Made by a program: the position numbers and the translations under genes. From the NCBI RefSeq assembly GCF_016802725.1, contig NC_052665.1:23812501-23876500 (forward strand): 64,000 bases of DNA. The letters run 5' to 3'. The stretch comes from Solenopsis invicta (lineage: Eukaryota; Arthropoda; Insecta; Hymenoptera; Formicidae). Under the pieces are notes generated by a model that made no database searches, was not told the origin of the DNA, and was given only the letters and a program-made list of their open reading frames with translations. Below, piece by piece: positions 52,662 to 64,000 of this stretch (its first letter is position 1; every line of letters starts with the position of its first letter).

Positions 52662-55600
52662 TCATTCTTTGGACCTCCGTTTCCGCCGCTTTCTTCCACC
52701 CTTTCCTCTCTTCCTTCTACACTCATTCATACCCAGCCACCCTCCTCCCTCCCGCAACTCCTCCAATTTTCTCATCCAAACTTCTCCCTCCCCCCTCTCA
52801 CCTAAAACCTCTCCTACCATCTCCTGCCATCCCTTCTCCGTCCCCCAATCCGTGCATTCCTCCCATATATGCTCCCACGTTTCCTCTCCCCATCCACATA
52901 TCCTACACTTTCTTTTCTCTTTCTCTTCCCAGTATCTATCTCCTCTCATACCATTTCCTAACCTAAACCTCGCAATCCTTTTCCATCTTTCCTCTTTCCA
53001 ATCCCTCTTCAAGTACTCTGGCACTACCTTTCCCTTCACTCTGCTGTACCATCTGTTGAACTTCGAGCTCCTAATTTTTTCCCACCTTTCCTCTTCCTGC
53101 CGCCTCCTCTCTCTTGCCACCACCTCTTCCCCCCTTAACCCTCCCTCTTCTCTCAACTTTTCTATCTCCTTGATGTTCCAGCTCTTTTCTTCATAGAAAC
53201 TTCTTCTTTCTTCCTCCCATTTTCCCATCACCTTTCCCTCCTTCGCTCTACCTCTTATCTCCTCCCAACACAACCTTGCCAACTCCCCCCCTCCTCCTTC
53301 ACCCAGTTTCTTTTCATAACTCCATGCCCTCATTCCTGCCCTTCCCCTTAATTTATCCCTCTGCATCTCCTCCCTTACCGTATACCCCGGTGTGTACCTT
53401 CCCACCCTATTACCCATTTCAAGTACCTGTCCTGTATCCTCTCTACCTTTTCCCTTTCTTTCCACCCCCAAATTTCTGCCCCATAGATAACCACCGTCCA
53501 TACCAACCTATCAAATAACCACATCCTTCTAGAACAGTTCTTTCCAAATTTCCTTTTCCCTATTCCCCATACTTCTCTTATCACCACCGCTCCTTTTTTG
53601 ACTCTCTCCTCTATATGTTCTTTCTGTCCCCCATTTGCCATCATCATGTAGCCCAAATATTTATACCTTTTCACTTCTTCTATTTCATTTCCTTTCCATT
53701 TCCATATTATCTTTTTCTGTCTCCCACCCCCTCTTCTACACCTCAACACTTTTGTCTTCTCCACATTTACTTCTAATCTTTTCTGTTCTACATATTCTTC
53801 TAATGTTTTTATTAACCCTTTCATCCCTGCTTCATCCTCTGCCACCACCGCCACATCATCCGCGTACGCCAGGGAATAAATTTTTCTTCCTTTCACCTTT
53901 ACTCCCCCCCATCCCCCCTTCTCCAATTCCTCATCCAAATCCGCTAGTAGTAGTGTGAACATGCATGAGCTCAACGGACATCCCTGTCTCACTCCTGTAT
54001 TTGTCCAAAAGTTTCCCCCCCTCTCTTTCCCCCACCATTAGTCTACTTATTGTTTCCTCCAAAACTTCTTCACACCTCACCACCAGACTCTCTCTCACTC
54101 CTTTCCTCCTCATTGTCTGTACCAGTATCTCCCTATCCACCGAGGCAAACGCTGCTTTCATATCCACGAACATAACTACTATTTTGCCTTTTGCTTCCGC
54201 TATTTTCTTATTTATTAAATAATTTAATACGTATATGTGATCTATCGTTCCTACCCCTCTCCTAAACCCCGTTTGACTCGGTGATAATATCCCTTTATTT
54301 TCTACTTCTTCCCTCAATCTCTCCGCCAAAACCGCCGCGTACACTTTATACGCCGTTTGCGTAAGCGTAAACCCCCTATAGTCTTCTACCTTTTCCCCCT
54401 CCCCCTTTTTCACTATCGGTACCACTATCCCTTCTCTCCAATCTTCCGGCCATCCCTCTCCCTTCCACACTCTATTACATATCTCCCACAGCCATTCCCT
54501 TATTTCTTTTCCCCCATATTTCCATACTTCATTCGTAATCCCATCCCCTCCTGCCGCTTTTCCGTCCCTCAATCTACTTATCGCCCTACCAATTTCCTCT
54601 CTACTAATCTCTTCTTCCTCCTCTACCCCTCTCCCCATTACCACCCCTCTTATCCACCACTCTACTCCCCCCAGCACCCCTCTAAAGTGTTTTTCCCACT
54701 CCCCCATTTCAATCCCTTCCCTGACTCTCTTTCTCTTCCTCCTTCCTTTATTCACTACCTTCCACACGTCCTTTTCGGATCTTATTCCTTCTATATCCCT
54801 CTCCCATCTTTCTCTTCTTCTCCTCACAATGTTCCCTGTACCTCTTTCTCATTTCTTTATATTTTTTCCCTTCTCCCCCTCTCTTCCTCCACCATTTTAA
54901 CTCCTCCATAACCTCTCTTTTTCTATCCCTACATTACTCATCCCACCATCCTCTCCGTTCCTTCTTCTCTTCCTTCTCCACTCTCTCTAATGCCACTTCT
55001 ACTTTTCTCTTCATTTTCCTCCAAACCTCCCCTACCCCCTCACCGTCACTATCCTTCTTCCCAAGGTATTCCTCAAATTTTTTTTTCCCTTCTCCGTCCA
55101 AACCCCCCTTCTTCCTCTCCCTTTCCTTTTCCCGGTCCTCTCTTCCCTCCGGCCTCCTCCCTCCACCCATACCGTTATCGGCTGATGATCGGAGTCTACC
55201 CAATCCTCCACCTTCATCTTTTCCACCTTCCTTCTTGTCTCCTCATTCCCGATCACATAATCTATTACGGTCCCTCCCTTCCCTCCTGTATACGTCCATT
55301 CCCCCTTCTCATCCCCCTTTACGCTTCCATTCAATATTGACCATCCCAATTCTCCTATATAACCACATAGCTTTTTTCCCTCTCTATTAATCTTTTCATC
55401 CTTCGAGCTCCTCTTTCCCTGTTCTGCCCCTCCCTCTTCATCCTCACCTATTCTTCCCCCCTCTCTCCCCGTCCTAGCATTGAAATCCCCTCCTATTAAC
55501 ACCTTCCTCTCTGTCCTCCATCCACTCTCTCAGCCTTCCCATTTTTCCCTCTAAATCTCTATTTACATATACTCCTATTAGTCTCCACCACTCTCCCCCT

Positions 55601-55995
55601 AAATTTACTTTTACTGCTTGTAATCCCTCCTCTTTTCTTTCCTTATCATCCTTTTCTCTCCCTATCCCCTCCCTTATCCCCACAATCATTCCTCCCATTG
55701 CCCTCCCTTTCTTACTCTTCCTTGCCGCCTCTTGCACTTCCCACACGTATCCTTTTGGCAGCCATTTTCGAACTCTTTCCCATCCCTTCTTCTGTAACCA
55801 AGTCTCACTCAGGAACATCACATCCCATTCTTTTAGTCTCTCCCTGAAATCCTTCTCTTTATTTTCCATGCCTGCCACATTCCAAAAGCCTATTTTATAC
55901 TTTTTGCCATTCTCTTTTTTCTTATTCCTCCTCTTTTTCCTATGCTTCTCATTTTCTATATTTCCTTCTATTTCTCCCTCTCCCTCTCCCTCCAT
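52662..55995 (-). pseudogene. LINE ORF2: endonuclease and reverse transcriptase
   Basis: Endonuclease start KIGFWNVAGMENKEKD (about 55900), FLSETWL, then GGDFNARTG (about 55495) and DSDHQPITV (about 55210). RT: VVPIVKKGEGEKVEDYRG, TGFRRGVGTIDHIYVL, FVDMKAAFASVD, MRQGCPLSS and YADD at about 53866-53855. A Cys-rich end (CRICGWGEETWEHIWEEC, about 52915) is a zinc knuckle. Frameshifts or stops near 55490, 55200, 54930, 53960 and 53480. It starts 46 bp before the end of ORF1. Confidence 0.9.
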
Positions 55996-56803
55996 CTACC
56001 TCCCTACTAAAAATCCTCTTTCTCTTTTTCCACTCCTCTACCCTTCTCCATCCCCCCTTCCATTCTCTTACTTCTTTTCCGTGCCATTCCCTCAACTCAT
56101 CCTTAATCTCATCCCATACCCATAATTTCTCCTCAATCCATATTTTCATATAACCTACTCTTACTTTCCTATCTTCCCTCCTTATTCTTTCCGCTTCCTT
56201 CCTTATCCACCACTCTATCCTTCTCTCCTTTTCTGTCAGATCATCCACTATCCACGCCCTTCTTTCCCTCAGCTTTGCTTTTCCTTTCATCACTTCAATT
56301 TTCTCCCCTACACTCGCTAATCTTACCCATACCATTTCCCTTCCTTTCTTATCTTTTTTCCCTATACTCCTTATCCCTTCCACTCTCGCTGTCGCCCCCG
56401 TTGCCCCCACTATCTCTTCTATCTCTTTTCTTAACCCCTCTATTCCTTTCTCCTTTGCTTTCACTCCTTTTACTATTATATTCCTCTTCCTTTCTTCCCT
56501 TCTCCTCTTTTCCCCCTCTAACTCTATTCTCTTCATCCTTTCTTCTAATTCCTTCATCTCTCCCTTTCTCCCTCTCTCCATCTGCTTTACCCCTTCCTCT
56601 TCCTTCCTTTCCTCATCCCCTTCCTCTTTCTCCTCCTTCCCCCTACCTTTCTCTATCTCTTCCACTCTTTTCTCTAAACTGTCTAATCTTTTCCTCATTT
56701 CTTCCATCCATTCTCTCATCTCTGCTTTCCCCTCCTTTACCTCTCTTAATTCCGCTTTAATTTCCTTAAAACCCTCCCTTACTTCCCTTAATATCTCACT
56801 CAA
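55949..56803 (-). CDS. LINE ORF1, coiled coil plus RRM-like domain
   Basis: An open frame of 284 codons. The first half is a long Glu/Lys/Arg coiled coil (MRKRLDSLEKRVEEIEKG). The second resembles L1-type ORF1 proteins: KRNIIVKGVKAKEKGIEGL, ARVEGIRSIGKK, WIVDDLTEKERRIEWWIR. It would bind LINE RNA. The frame is intact although ORF2 is broken. The pyrimidine-rich ORFs on the other strand are shadows. Confidence 0.8.
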   Translation of the reverse strand: MSEILREVREGFKEIKAELREVKEGKAEMREWMEEMRKRLDSLEKRVEEIEKGRGKEEKEEGDEERKEEEGVKQMERGRKGEMKELEERMKRIELEGEKRRREERKRNIIVKGVKAKEKGIEGLRKEIEEIVGATGATARVEGIRSIGKKDKKGREMVWVRLASVGEKIEVMKGKAKLRERRAWIVDDLTEKERRIEWWIRKEAERIRREDRKVRVGYMKIWIEEKLWVWDEIKDELREWHGKEVREWKGGWRRVEEWKKRKRIFSREVDGGRGRGRNRRKYRK

Positions 56804-57753
56804 CCCCCCTTCTTCTTGCCTTTCCAGCTGTTTTTCCGGCTGCTTTTCTAGCTGTTTTTTCCGGCGATCTCACTACCTTTATACTTTTCTTAAAGATATC
56901 TGCCTGTAATGCATCTATCTCCTTCCTTTTCTCTCCTCTCTTAAACGCCTCTATCAGCGATATATGCTCTATCCCTCATCCCCTCTGCTTTGCTCGGTCT
57001 CCCCACCCTCCTCTTCTCTTCCCCTGTCCCCTCCTCTACTTCCCTTTCTCTCTCCATCTCGTCTTTCCTCTAACCTGCCTACTTCCTATTCACGAGTTTA
57101 TTTACTTGCAGTCGGGTTGTAAAAGAAAAACAAAAATTTCTTTTAAGTAATCTATATATATATATATATTTTTTTGTGTAGAAAATATTTACTAGAAAAT
57201 ATGACTCTTTTATATTTAAGATGATCACTTTTACTCTAAAAAAAAAAAAACAATTTAAACAAGTTTTATAATATTTTAGCTTATTTTTATAATTATTATA
57301 CCGCTGTAGCAAATGCAAAAATATAAAATCATATATTAAGATATTAAATCGGTTACTCAAACGTTACTCTAATTCAAAATTTCCCGCTACTGCACTTACT
57401 CTCTCCTGCTCTGCTTCTCACTTCTACCGCCCGATGTCGCTACCCTCTCTCTTTTCTGCTTTCTCTCTACACTCTAAACCTGCTCTCCCGTCTAACCTCC
57501 AAATCCCGTCCCAACCCTACTATCCCTCCTGTCTCCCTATTCTCTTCCCCCGGCCCTTTACCCTTATTCACCCTCTACCACCAGCCCCTCCCCTTTCCCT
57601 TCACCTTCTCGCACTCCACCACGTCTCACCCTATTCCCTAATACCTGTTTATCACTCGCACTCTCCACACCCACACGTCAGTCACTCTCGCTACCGGAAA
57701 CGGAAGTCCTAAATGTAACTGAATATAATTTTTTAATATAATTTTTTAATATT

Positions 57754-57786
57754 AAAATAATATTGATCAATAAATGTAACCCAATA
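57754..57786. repeat. Target-site duplication of the LINE, right copy
   Basis: Second copy of the 33-bp direct repeat, one base different from the left copy. Confidence 0.8.
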
Positions 57787-57895
57787 CTTATAATTTTTAC
57801 AATATAATCTTTTATAATAAATAATAAAACGAAAAAATCAAACTAAAAAGTCAAACTGAAAAATAAAAACTTAGAATAACATTCAAAACAAAAAA

Positions 57896-60810
57896 TTAAG
57901 TGTGATTCAAAATTATAATCTTTTTGTTTTTCTGTTGTGTTTTAAAATTTCTGTTTGCAAATATTAAAGTAAAATAGAGACGAATTCTGGCATACAATTT
58001 TAAAAAATATTTTTTTGGAAAATCTTTATATGGGTGAGGACAAATTACTGTTTCTAATAAAGTAATCATAGTAACAAGAACGGATTCATTTAAAATAAGC
58101 GTATTTAAATGATTAAAAAAAATATTATCTAAATTTTTTATGTAAGTTACAAATATTTGGTTTGGAACACATAATCCGCCATACATATTTTTTTCAGTAG
58201 ATTTTGTTGCTCTAAATAATGTACAATATCTGTTATTATTAAAATTATCAATGTCTTTAGCAAAATTTTCACATGTATCACAGGAATGTTGTTTTAAACT
58301 TTTTGACATAAGATAACCGCAAATATAATAAAATTCATTTTCCTCAACTATGTCCTTTTGTCGATAATCATGGTCATCAATTTCAACAGGTACTACTTTT
58401 TGCAATGATGTATTTTGCATAAACATTTCATCTCTAAACTCGTTTATTCTAGTCATCATATCTGTTTTCGAATCTTCAACAACTAAAGTACAATTTCCTG
58501 TTTGAATTGAACAATGATTAGAAACAAATGATTTTTTAAAAGAATAATAAAATTGCACTGGAGTTGGATTAAATGCATTGCCTAATAAATTTCTTATATT
58601 TCCAAATGTATGTTCGACCATATCTTGATTAATACGCCTCATTAATAAAAATTGAAAGCCTGAATTAATTTTTTTTTAATATTCCCACATTTGATTTAAG
58701 CTATTTATGTTTTGATTCCAGCATTTAAATACATTAACTTTGTTTGTAATATCTTTGCCATTTTTTGTAAAAACTGTAAGACTGCTGAAATATGTTTGTA
58801 ATGATTTTAAAAATTCCAATTGTTCTTCTGAAGCTGTAAATGTGTTTCTGCTTGGTTTCTTTCCTTTAACGGATGATGAATTAAAAATATCAAATGCAGC
58901 ATCTAATTTTTCAACAAATTCTGATGTATCTTTAGCAGATGTCGGCAAACGTCCAAATGAGATCATTAATAGCAGAAGCTACAGAAAAACTTAAAATTTG
59001 AGCTGCATATTTTACTTTCATTCGTTGAAGATTATTGAGATGAATGTGTGTGTCCTGATTTAATTTAGGTAATAATTTATTAAAATTCTTTTTATCAACT
59101 TCATATAAATTTTCAATGTGTTGCCACGAAAAAATTTTATCTCCTGATTTAATTATATTATTCAATAAATTATTTCTAGCTGCTTTTATAAGATGTGGTG
59201 GATCAAAAAAGTAAAATATTTTTTGCCCATTAACAGTATAGTAAGGTCTCTCATGAGTTACACCTAATTTTTTAGCTGTCTTTTTATAATCCGTTCCCAT
59301 ATCTATTACTTCTGCAACAACTCTTAAATTTATATTTTGAAGCCGTTAAACACATTCAATAATAATCATTTGCAACTCATCAGCATCCATAGCAGAATTA
59401 AGAAAAAAATAACCAAGTGGTTGCTTAAATTTATTTGTTAAACCTCTGACCACGATTATCGCTGCATTACATGTAGTTGAAAATGTTTTACTATAACCTG
59501 TATCGTGAAATCCACCAATTACTATATCTCTATTAATCATATAAAATAAACTTGCTTTTAATGACATTGTATCAATGCAAATACAACAATACTTATCTAA
59601 CAAATGCAAATTTTCAGTTTTAATCTTAAGTCTTTCAAATATAATATTATTTAAACCTGGAGGAATTATAAGTCCTTCTATAATGCGTTCAAGTGTTCTT
59701 TTTGATGGTAAAATAAAAGTGTTACTTAATGCTCTATAAGCTTTGGGACCTTTAAAATATAAATTTAAACAGAACATTTTAAATTCTTTAGTATATCTAT
59801 TACTATTTTTTTTGTTATTGAAATTATCTCCCTGAACTTTCATAAAATCAGCTATCGGTTTTGGATAAAATTTGTAAAGGAGTTTCTGAAAATCGCTATA
59901 AGTAATATCATCTAAATTTTTTTCCTTATTATATTTAAGTTTGGCACGTTTTAATCTTTTTTCTGCAGTATCACATTTTCTTCTGAGAGTTTCTTTCCTT
60001 GGTGTTCGATTGGATAATTTTGGTTCGGTTTCAGTAGCTTTATCTTCTTTACATTGTAGAACACTATTTAATAAATTAAAATCTATTGTATTTGAAATAG
60101 CATCTAAAATTACAAATATAATAAAAATTAAAAATCTGCTAAATAAAGTAAACAAAATCTAATGTAACTAAAAGTTTCTCTAATAAATAATATTCTATCT
60201 GTCAAATTGGCTCTTGAATAACTGATTTTAACTTCGGGCACATTTACTTGTACATCTTCTGTACAATTTTCTATTGAAGTTTCAACTAAAAGAAGATTTA
60301 GTATAAACAATTTAATATTTATATAACATATTTAATAATAATAATATAGTAAAAATAATTAGTAAAAAATATGTAATGTAATAATTTATTTTATAATTAA
60401 GAAGAATTACCGTTGATTTCACTTTCAGTAGCAGTGACAGCTTCGTTGGAAATATTAGGAACCGCACTTATTGGAACTGCATGTGGCTGAAGTCGATTCT
60501 TTAAATTATTTAAAAACATGTGGAGGACAAAATGTTTTGAGCAAACTCTATAATTATTGTAGAGTTTTTTTTCTGGAATATTCTTTTTTATGCCACACGC
60601 TTGTAGCCACACTTTTGCTCTAAAATACATATTATTGTAATTTTAAAAATAATTTAACATATGTACATACATCGTATAGAAATTGTCAAAAAGTTTATAC
60701 CTTTCTGAATTAGATGGAAAACGAAAGAAACTTAAATGACGATCCGCTCCCGAGTTGTTATTGTAATCACTCATTGCGCACATAAAACCGCCAACAATTA
60801 CACGCTCCAT
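57896..60810 (-). pseudogene. THAP-domain P-element-like transposase
   Basis: Exon 1 (60810-60701) starts MERVIVGGFMCAMSDY and ends at donor GTATAA. Exon 2 begins after TTTTAG near 60631 (RAKVWLQACGI, VCSKHFVLHMFLNNLKNRL, AVP), completing a THAP zinc domain, and ends at GTAATT near 60410. A third exon follows TTTTAG near 60297 (VETSIENC). The catalytic part reads CCICIDTMSLKASLFYMIN (first Asp), a stop at 59346, FFDPPHLIKAARNNLL (about 59200), and a C-terminal block 58642-57896. The second THAP zinc ligand seems replaced by Tyr. Several stops and frameshifts. It would bind its terminal repeats and cut and paste. Confidence 0.8.
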
Positions 60811-61261
60811 AACACAAATCTTGTTTAATAATATAATAATATAATAATATAACATAACATAACCATACTTCACTCACAGAACATGTGCTTATTATACAGT
60901 TGACGCCATATTGTGGGTAGTAATGTAGCGCATGCGCTGTAGCAATTCTCCGACGCTATTTTTATGAAGTGACGCTACTGGTTCTACTTATACTGTGCTC
61001 GTCACTATCACCGGCCGAGCATTCTTGACCAATCACCGCCATCCTCGAGTACCTGGATCTCCACATAGACCCTGAGTCAAACTTCGTAACCTGGACATCG
61101 ACAGGGCATCCGCGCCCTTTTGCCTGGGGGCGCGCTCGGGCGAACCGCGGACACAACCGCACCGGCAACGGACCGCGTTCACGCGACTCCGACAACCAAT
61201 CACGCCACGTTCCGCGATTTTCCCGACCAATTGGACCGACCGTCCGTATAGCACACCGCCG

Positions 61262-61398
61262 ATTAATGTTACACGAATTATTATAAACTAGCCTTAAAGC
61301 CGTTGTTTTTATTAATGTTGCGAATTGTTAGGAATTAGCCTTAAAGCCGTTATTTTGATTAATGTTACGAATTATTAGCCTTAAGCCGGTATTTAGAT
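61262..61398 (+). repeat. Three-copy tandem repeat of about 45 bp in the LTR
   Basis: Units ATTAATGTTACACGAATTAT...GCCTTAAAGCCG recur three times with small indels. Confidence 0.85.
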
Positions 61399-61743
61399 TA
61401 ACTGTCGGTATTGCCCGCGTAGCTTTAAGTTGTTCTCACGTATCCGCCGCCATACCCATGAGCTGCTACTCTCTCCCTTTCTGTTATTTTCGTGCGCATT
61501 GCGGTGTTCACGAACGCGAACTACCGGTCTAGTCCACATGGTACTGACACTACATTTCTGTTCTTTCAAACACCATTGTATCGACAACTACGATTACAAT
61601 GTTTAAATAAAACCTTTTTTTTCGTTTACTTGAAACACTGGGTATAATCGATTCGAACACCTGACCAACCAACGAGCCTTATCCGGTCCAATCCCGAAGT
61701 TCCCGCACCACACCGAACTGACCGGAAAACCGGTAACGTTACA

Positions 61744-64000
61744 ATTTAAAGAAAATCTCGTAGTTGTGGGACTCGATCCGTTAAAAACAACTCTTAATTT
61801 TGTTGTAGAACTTTGTTCTCTCAAAACTCCATGGTGAGGAAGATAATAAGTATGTAGAGGCTTATTAACTTGATCTTCATTAACTAATCAAATATGTTGT
61901 AATTCCTCGTATTCCTTAATAAAATTTGAGTAAGCTTGAACGTATTTAGGTTTATGATTAAATTGATTGAATAATTTTGCAATTAATCTTGATGCTTTTA
62001 AATAAGAATCTCTTAAATTTTCTACAGGTTTTTTGAAAGGAAGTTTTACTATATATCGGCCTTGATTACCTCTTGAATGTGTAGTAGAAAAGTGTTTTTC
62101 ACACTCTTGCTCTTCTAAAGTGAGAGATGATTCCTTTTTTGAATAAAATTCTTCTAAAGTCCAAAATTGACATAACAAATTATAAAGATCTTCGCGTGAA
62201 ACATAAAATGAAGAACAACATCCGTGAACATCAAATGAATTTCATTTATAATTGTCGATCCTGATAATATCCATCCTAATGTAGTTTTTTGTGATATGGG
62301 AGAATCTTCTGGACCTTTAATAACTCCATCTTGTATAATACGTCCAAAAACATCAGCTCCGAGAATTATATCAATTGAGCCGGGGCGATAATATTCCAGA
62401 TCAGCTAATTTTAAATTGGAAAGATGACTCCATGGATATGGTTCTGCGGCCACAAAAGAAGAAAATGTAGTAAGTTTCGAAAGAATATGAGCCGATATTG
62501 AGCAATTAAAGTTGGATTCAAAGTGAGGTGATATATTAAGGGTTGTAAAACCTTTTGTCTTTATTGTTCATTGGGCTCCAATTCCTACAAGAGCTACTTT
62601 TGAAGATGCACGTGATAAATGCAAACGTTGAGCAAGACGTTCTGTAATTAGAGAAATCTCGGATCCTTGATTGATTAATACCCTTGCTTGAAAGATCCTT
62701 CCTTGAAATGAAGAAACCTTCACAATAGCTGTTGCTAATAAAATGCTTGAAATTCCAGTAATCTTTTTCACAGAAGAATGTAAGACTTGAGATTCAGTTT
62801 GATCGGAAAAATTAACAGTTTTGTTTGTGTTGGGCTTTACTGAAGTTTTGGAAGATATTTGATGAATTGAAGAATGATGTTTCGCTGCACATTTAAAACA
62901 ACGTTTTGTACTTTGACATTGCGATATAATATGGTAACCGAGACAGTTAAAACAAAGTTTATGTTTCTTAATAATGGCTATACGCTGTTGTACAGTTTTG
63001 TTTGAATATTTCGGACATGATACTATATAATGTTTTTCTTTCCAAATTGGACATGATTTCATATTAATATTATTAGTCTCTGTTAATTTCCCATGATAAT
63101 GCGATTTAATGGTGCCCTGGTATGGTTGCGAATCAATCTTTCCTGAGCGTGATTTCTCATAAGCTTTTAAGGATAATAATCGAGAAACAAGAAATTCAGT
63201 AAATTGTACCCAAGTAGGAAGCTCTTTCGTTGAGCCAAGATGTTATTCCCACGCTTTTACAGATTTGGAATCAATACGTTGTAATATAATAAAAATTAGA
63301 AAATCATCCCAAGAAGATACTGGGCGTTGTAAACTTTCTAACGTTTTATATATTTGCATAACATATATAATTTTTCCAATTCGGCAGCTGATTCTTTCGT
63401 CATGCGTTTGATATTAAGTAAAGAATGTAATGTTGCGTTTACTAATAAACGTTTATTCTCATAGAAAGAATTTAATGCTTCCCACGATTTTTGGAAATTT
63501 TCAGCTGATAAAGTTGTATTCTTTAATAATGAGGCATCAGAACCAATTAAACTCGTTTTTAAGTATTGTAGTTTTTCTATAGAAGACAAGGTTGGATTTT
63601 CAATGACAAGTGAATTGAATAAATCTTTAAATGGCAACCAATTCGACGGAGTACCATTAAATTTAGGAAGATCAATTTGTGGGAGCCAAGCATGGTGAAA
63701 GTACACTGGTAAACTGGAAGAAGCAATTGTTGCCGTTTGAGAAGAAGATGTACTTGGAGCATTTCCCTGATCATGCTCGATTAAAGTATTTATACGATCA
63801 ATTGCATCAACATAACGTTGATGAGTTAATGAATAAAGATCTGACGAAAAGTATAAATAAGATTGTATTGCAAATCTGTCTTCGTTATTAAGTTCGCAAA
63901 TTGCTATTAAAATGGCTTTGTGTTCCAAACAGAAACGCTCCCAATTATCTTTTAAAATGGATAAGCGTGCATTAATTTTTTGTAATGTAATTTCAGATAA
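61744..64000 (-). pseudogene. BEL/Pao gag and 5' half of pol (runs off the right edge)
   Basis: Minus strand. Gag part 63928-63338 (LPKFNGTPSNWLPFKDLFNS, typical BEL gag). Zinc knuckles CFNCLGYH..C and CFKCAAKHH (about 62960-62870). Protease near 62680 with INQGSEISLIT, where BEL enzymes have DQGS. ILGADVFGRII (62380), then TLEEFYSKKESS, a stop near 61885, YYLPHHGVL, and the start of RT (TKLRVVFNGS, near 61790) ending at the LTR insertion. Frameshifts or stops near 63340, 63060, 62565 and 62170. Continues at 49,331. Confidence 0.85.

Larger units (their letters stand above)
52524..57753 (-). mobile_element. APE-type LINE, near full length
   Basis: Minus-strand element of 5.2 kb between 33-bp direct repeats (52491-52523, 57754-57786). 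It has a 5' UTR (57753-56804), ORF1 (56803-55949), ORF2 (55995-52662) and a 3' end with a (CTA)n tail (TAG repeat at 52520-52536 on plus). An AT-rich stretch at about 57080-57380 in the otherwise GC-rich 5' region may be a further small insertion. Clade not resolved. Confidence 0.9.
51159..60997 (-). mobile_element. P-like (THAP) DNA transposon with nested LINE
   Basis: Inverted ends: CACAGTATAACCAGTAGC at 51159 and the complement ending GCTACTGG...TATACTGTG at 60997, the latter with a 6-bp insertion. The transposase gene lies at 57896-60810 on minus. The LINE at 52524-57753 splits the part after its stop. The left end directly abuts the foldback element, and no 8-bp duplication was found. 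Confidence 0.7.
49332..61743 (+). mobile_element. LTR (solo) inserted in BEL RT, itself full of nested elements, TSD ATTT
   Basis: Starts TGTAACAATACG at 49332 and ends ACGTTACA at 61743, with ATTT at 49328-49331 and 61744-61747. Removing it and one ATTT rejoins the BEL reading SLN-DLL in frame. LTR sequence proper is 49332-49406 and 60998-61743, including AATAAA near 61605 and a 3-copy tandem repeat. The rest is foldback, P-like and LINE insertions. Confidence 0.8.

Noticed and set aside
52669..56760. Several plus-strand Pro/Ser/Leu-rich ORFs
   Set aside because: They are the complement of the purine-rich LINE ORF1/ORF2 on the minus strand; composition alone keeps them open.

Overview
The window is eukaryotic, AT-rich overall, and consists almost entirely of nested transposable elements and endogenous virus-like DNA. 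I recognise no host housekeeping gene, rRNA or tRNA. The element families (a Polinton-type PolB family, Ty3/Gypsy, BEL/Pao, a CMC/EnSpm-like DNA transposon with a DUF4806-like partner, a THAP/P-like transposon, APE-type LINEs) and spliced introns of insect size point to an insect, most likely a hymenopteran such as an ant. That assignment rests on recalled family resemblance and was not tested by a search.

Layout. (1) About 1-14.1 kb is a decayed Polinton/adintovirus-like element. On the minus strand, from the left edge, lie protein-primed PolB, an unknown gene, a matrix-metalloproteinase-like fragment, another unknown gene, a major-capsid-like gene, a small ORF, a second structural-type gene and a pX/adenain-like protease. 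On the plus strand lie a coiled-coil gene and a retroviral-type integrase. A 5'-truncated LINE with a 13-bp target duplication splits the second structural gene, and a 1.15-kb solo LTR with a 4-bp duplication splits the integrase. (2) 14.1-23.1 kb holds rearranged PolB pieces and a 2.3-kb TG...CA element with its own TATA box, splice donor and ORF. A nearly complete Ty3/Gypsy element (15,655-21,488) sits inside it. (3) 23.1-26.7 kb has a palindromic mariner MITE, microsatellites and a second LTR-like promoter region. (4) 26.8-44 kb is an errantivirus-like element (pol, env) whose pol-env interval carries a two-exon antisense gene. A 10.5-kb CMC/EnSpm-like transposon with two genes has landed inside exon 1 of that antisense gene. 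(5) 45.9-64 kb is a minus-strand BEL/Pao element, interrupted at 49,332-61,743 by an LTR. That LTR contains a 1.75-kb foldback element and a P-like THAP transposon, and the latter contains a 5.2-kb LINE.

How the pieces work together. The Polinton genes form a virion and replication module (polymerase, integrase, protease, capsid-like proteins). The Gypsy, errantivirus and BEL genes are gag-pol(-env) modules. The EnSpm-like transposase and the DUF4806-like protein look like a two-gene mobile system. Most frames are broken. The notable intact frames are the 6-exon DUF4806-like gene, the pX/adenain ORF, the BEL integrase and, apart from one clean transposon insertion, the antisense gene of the errantivirus-like element. 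That antisense gene is the best candidate here for something undescribed.
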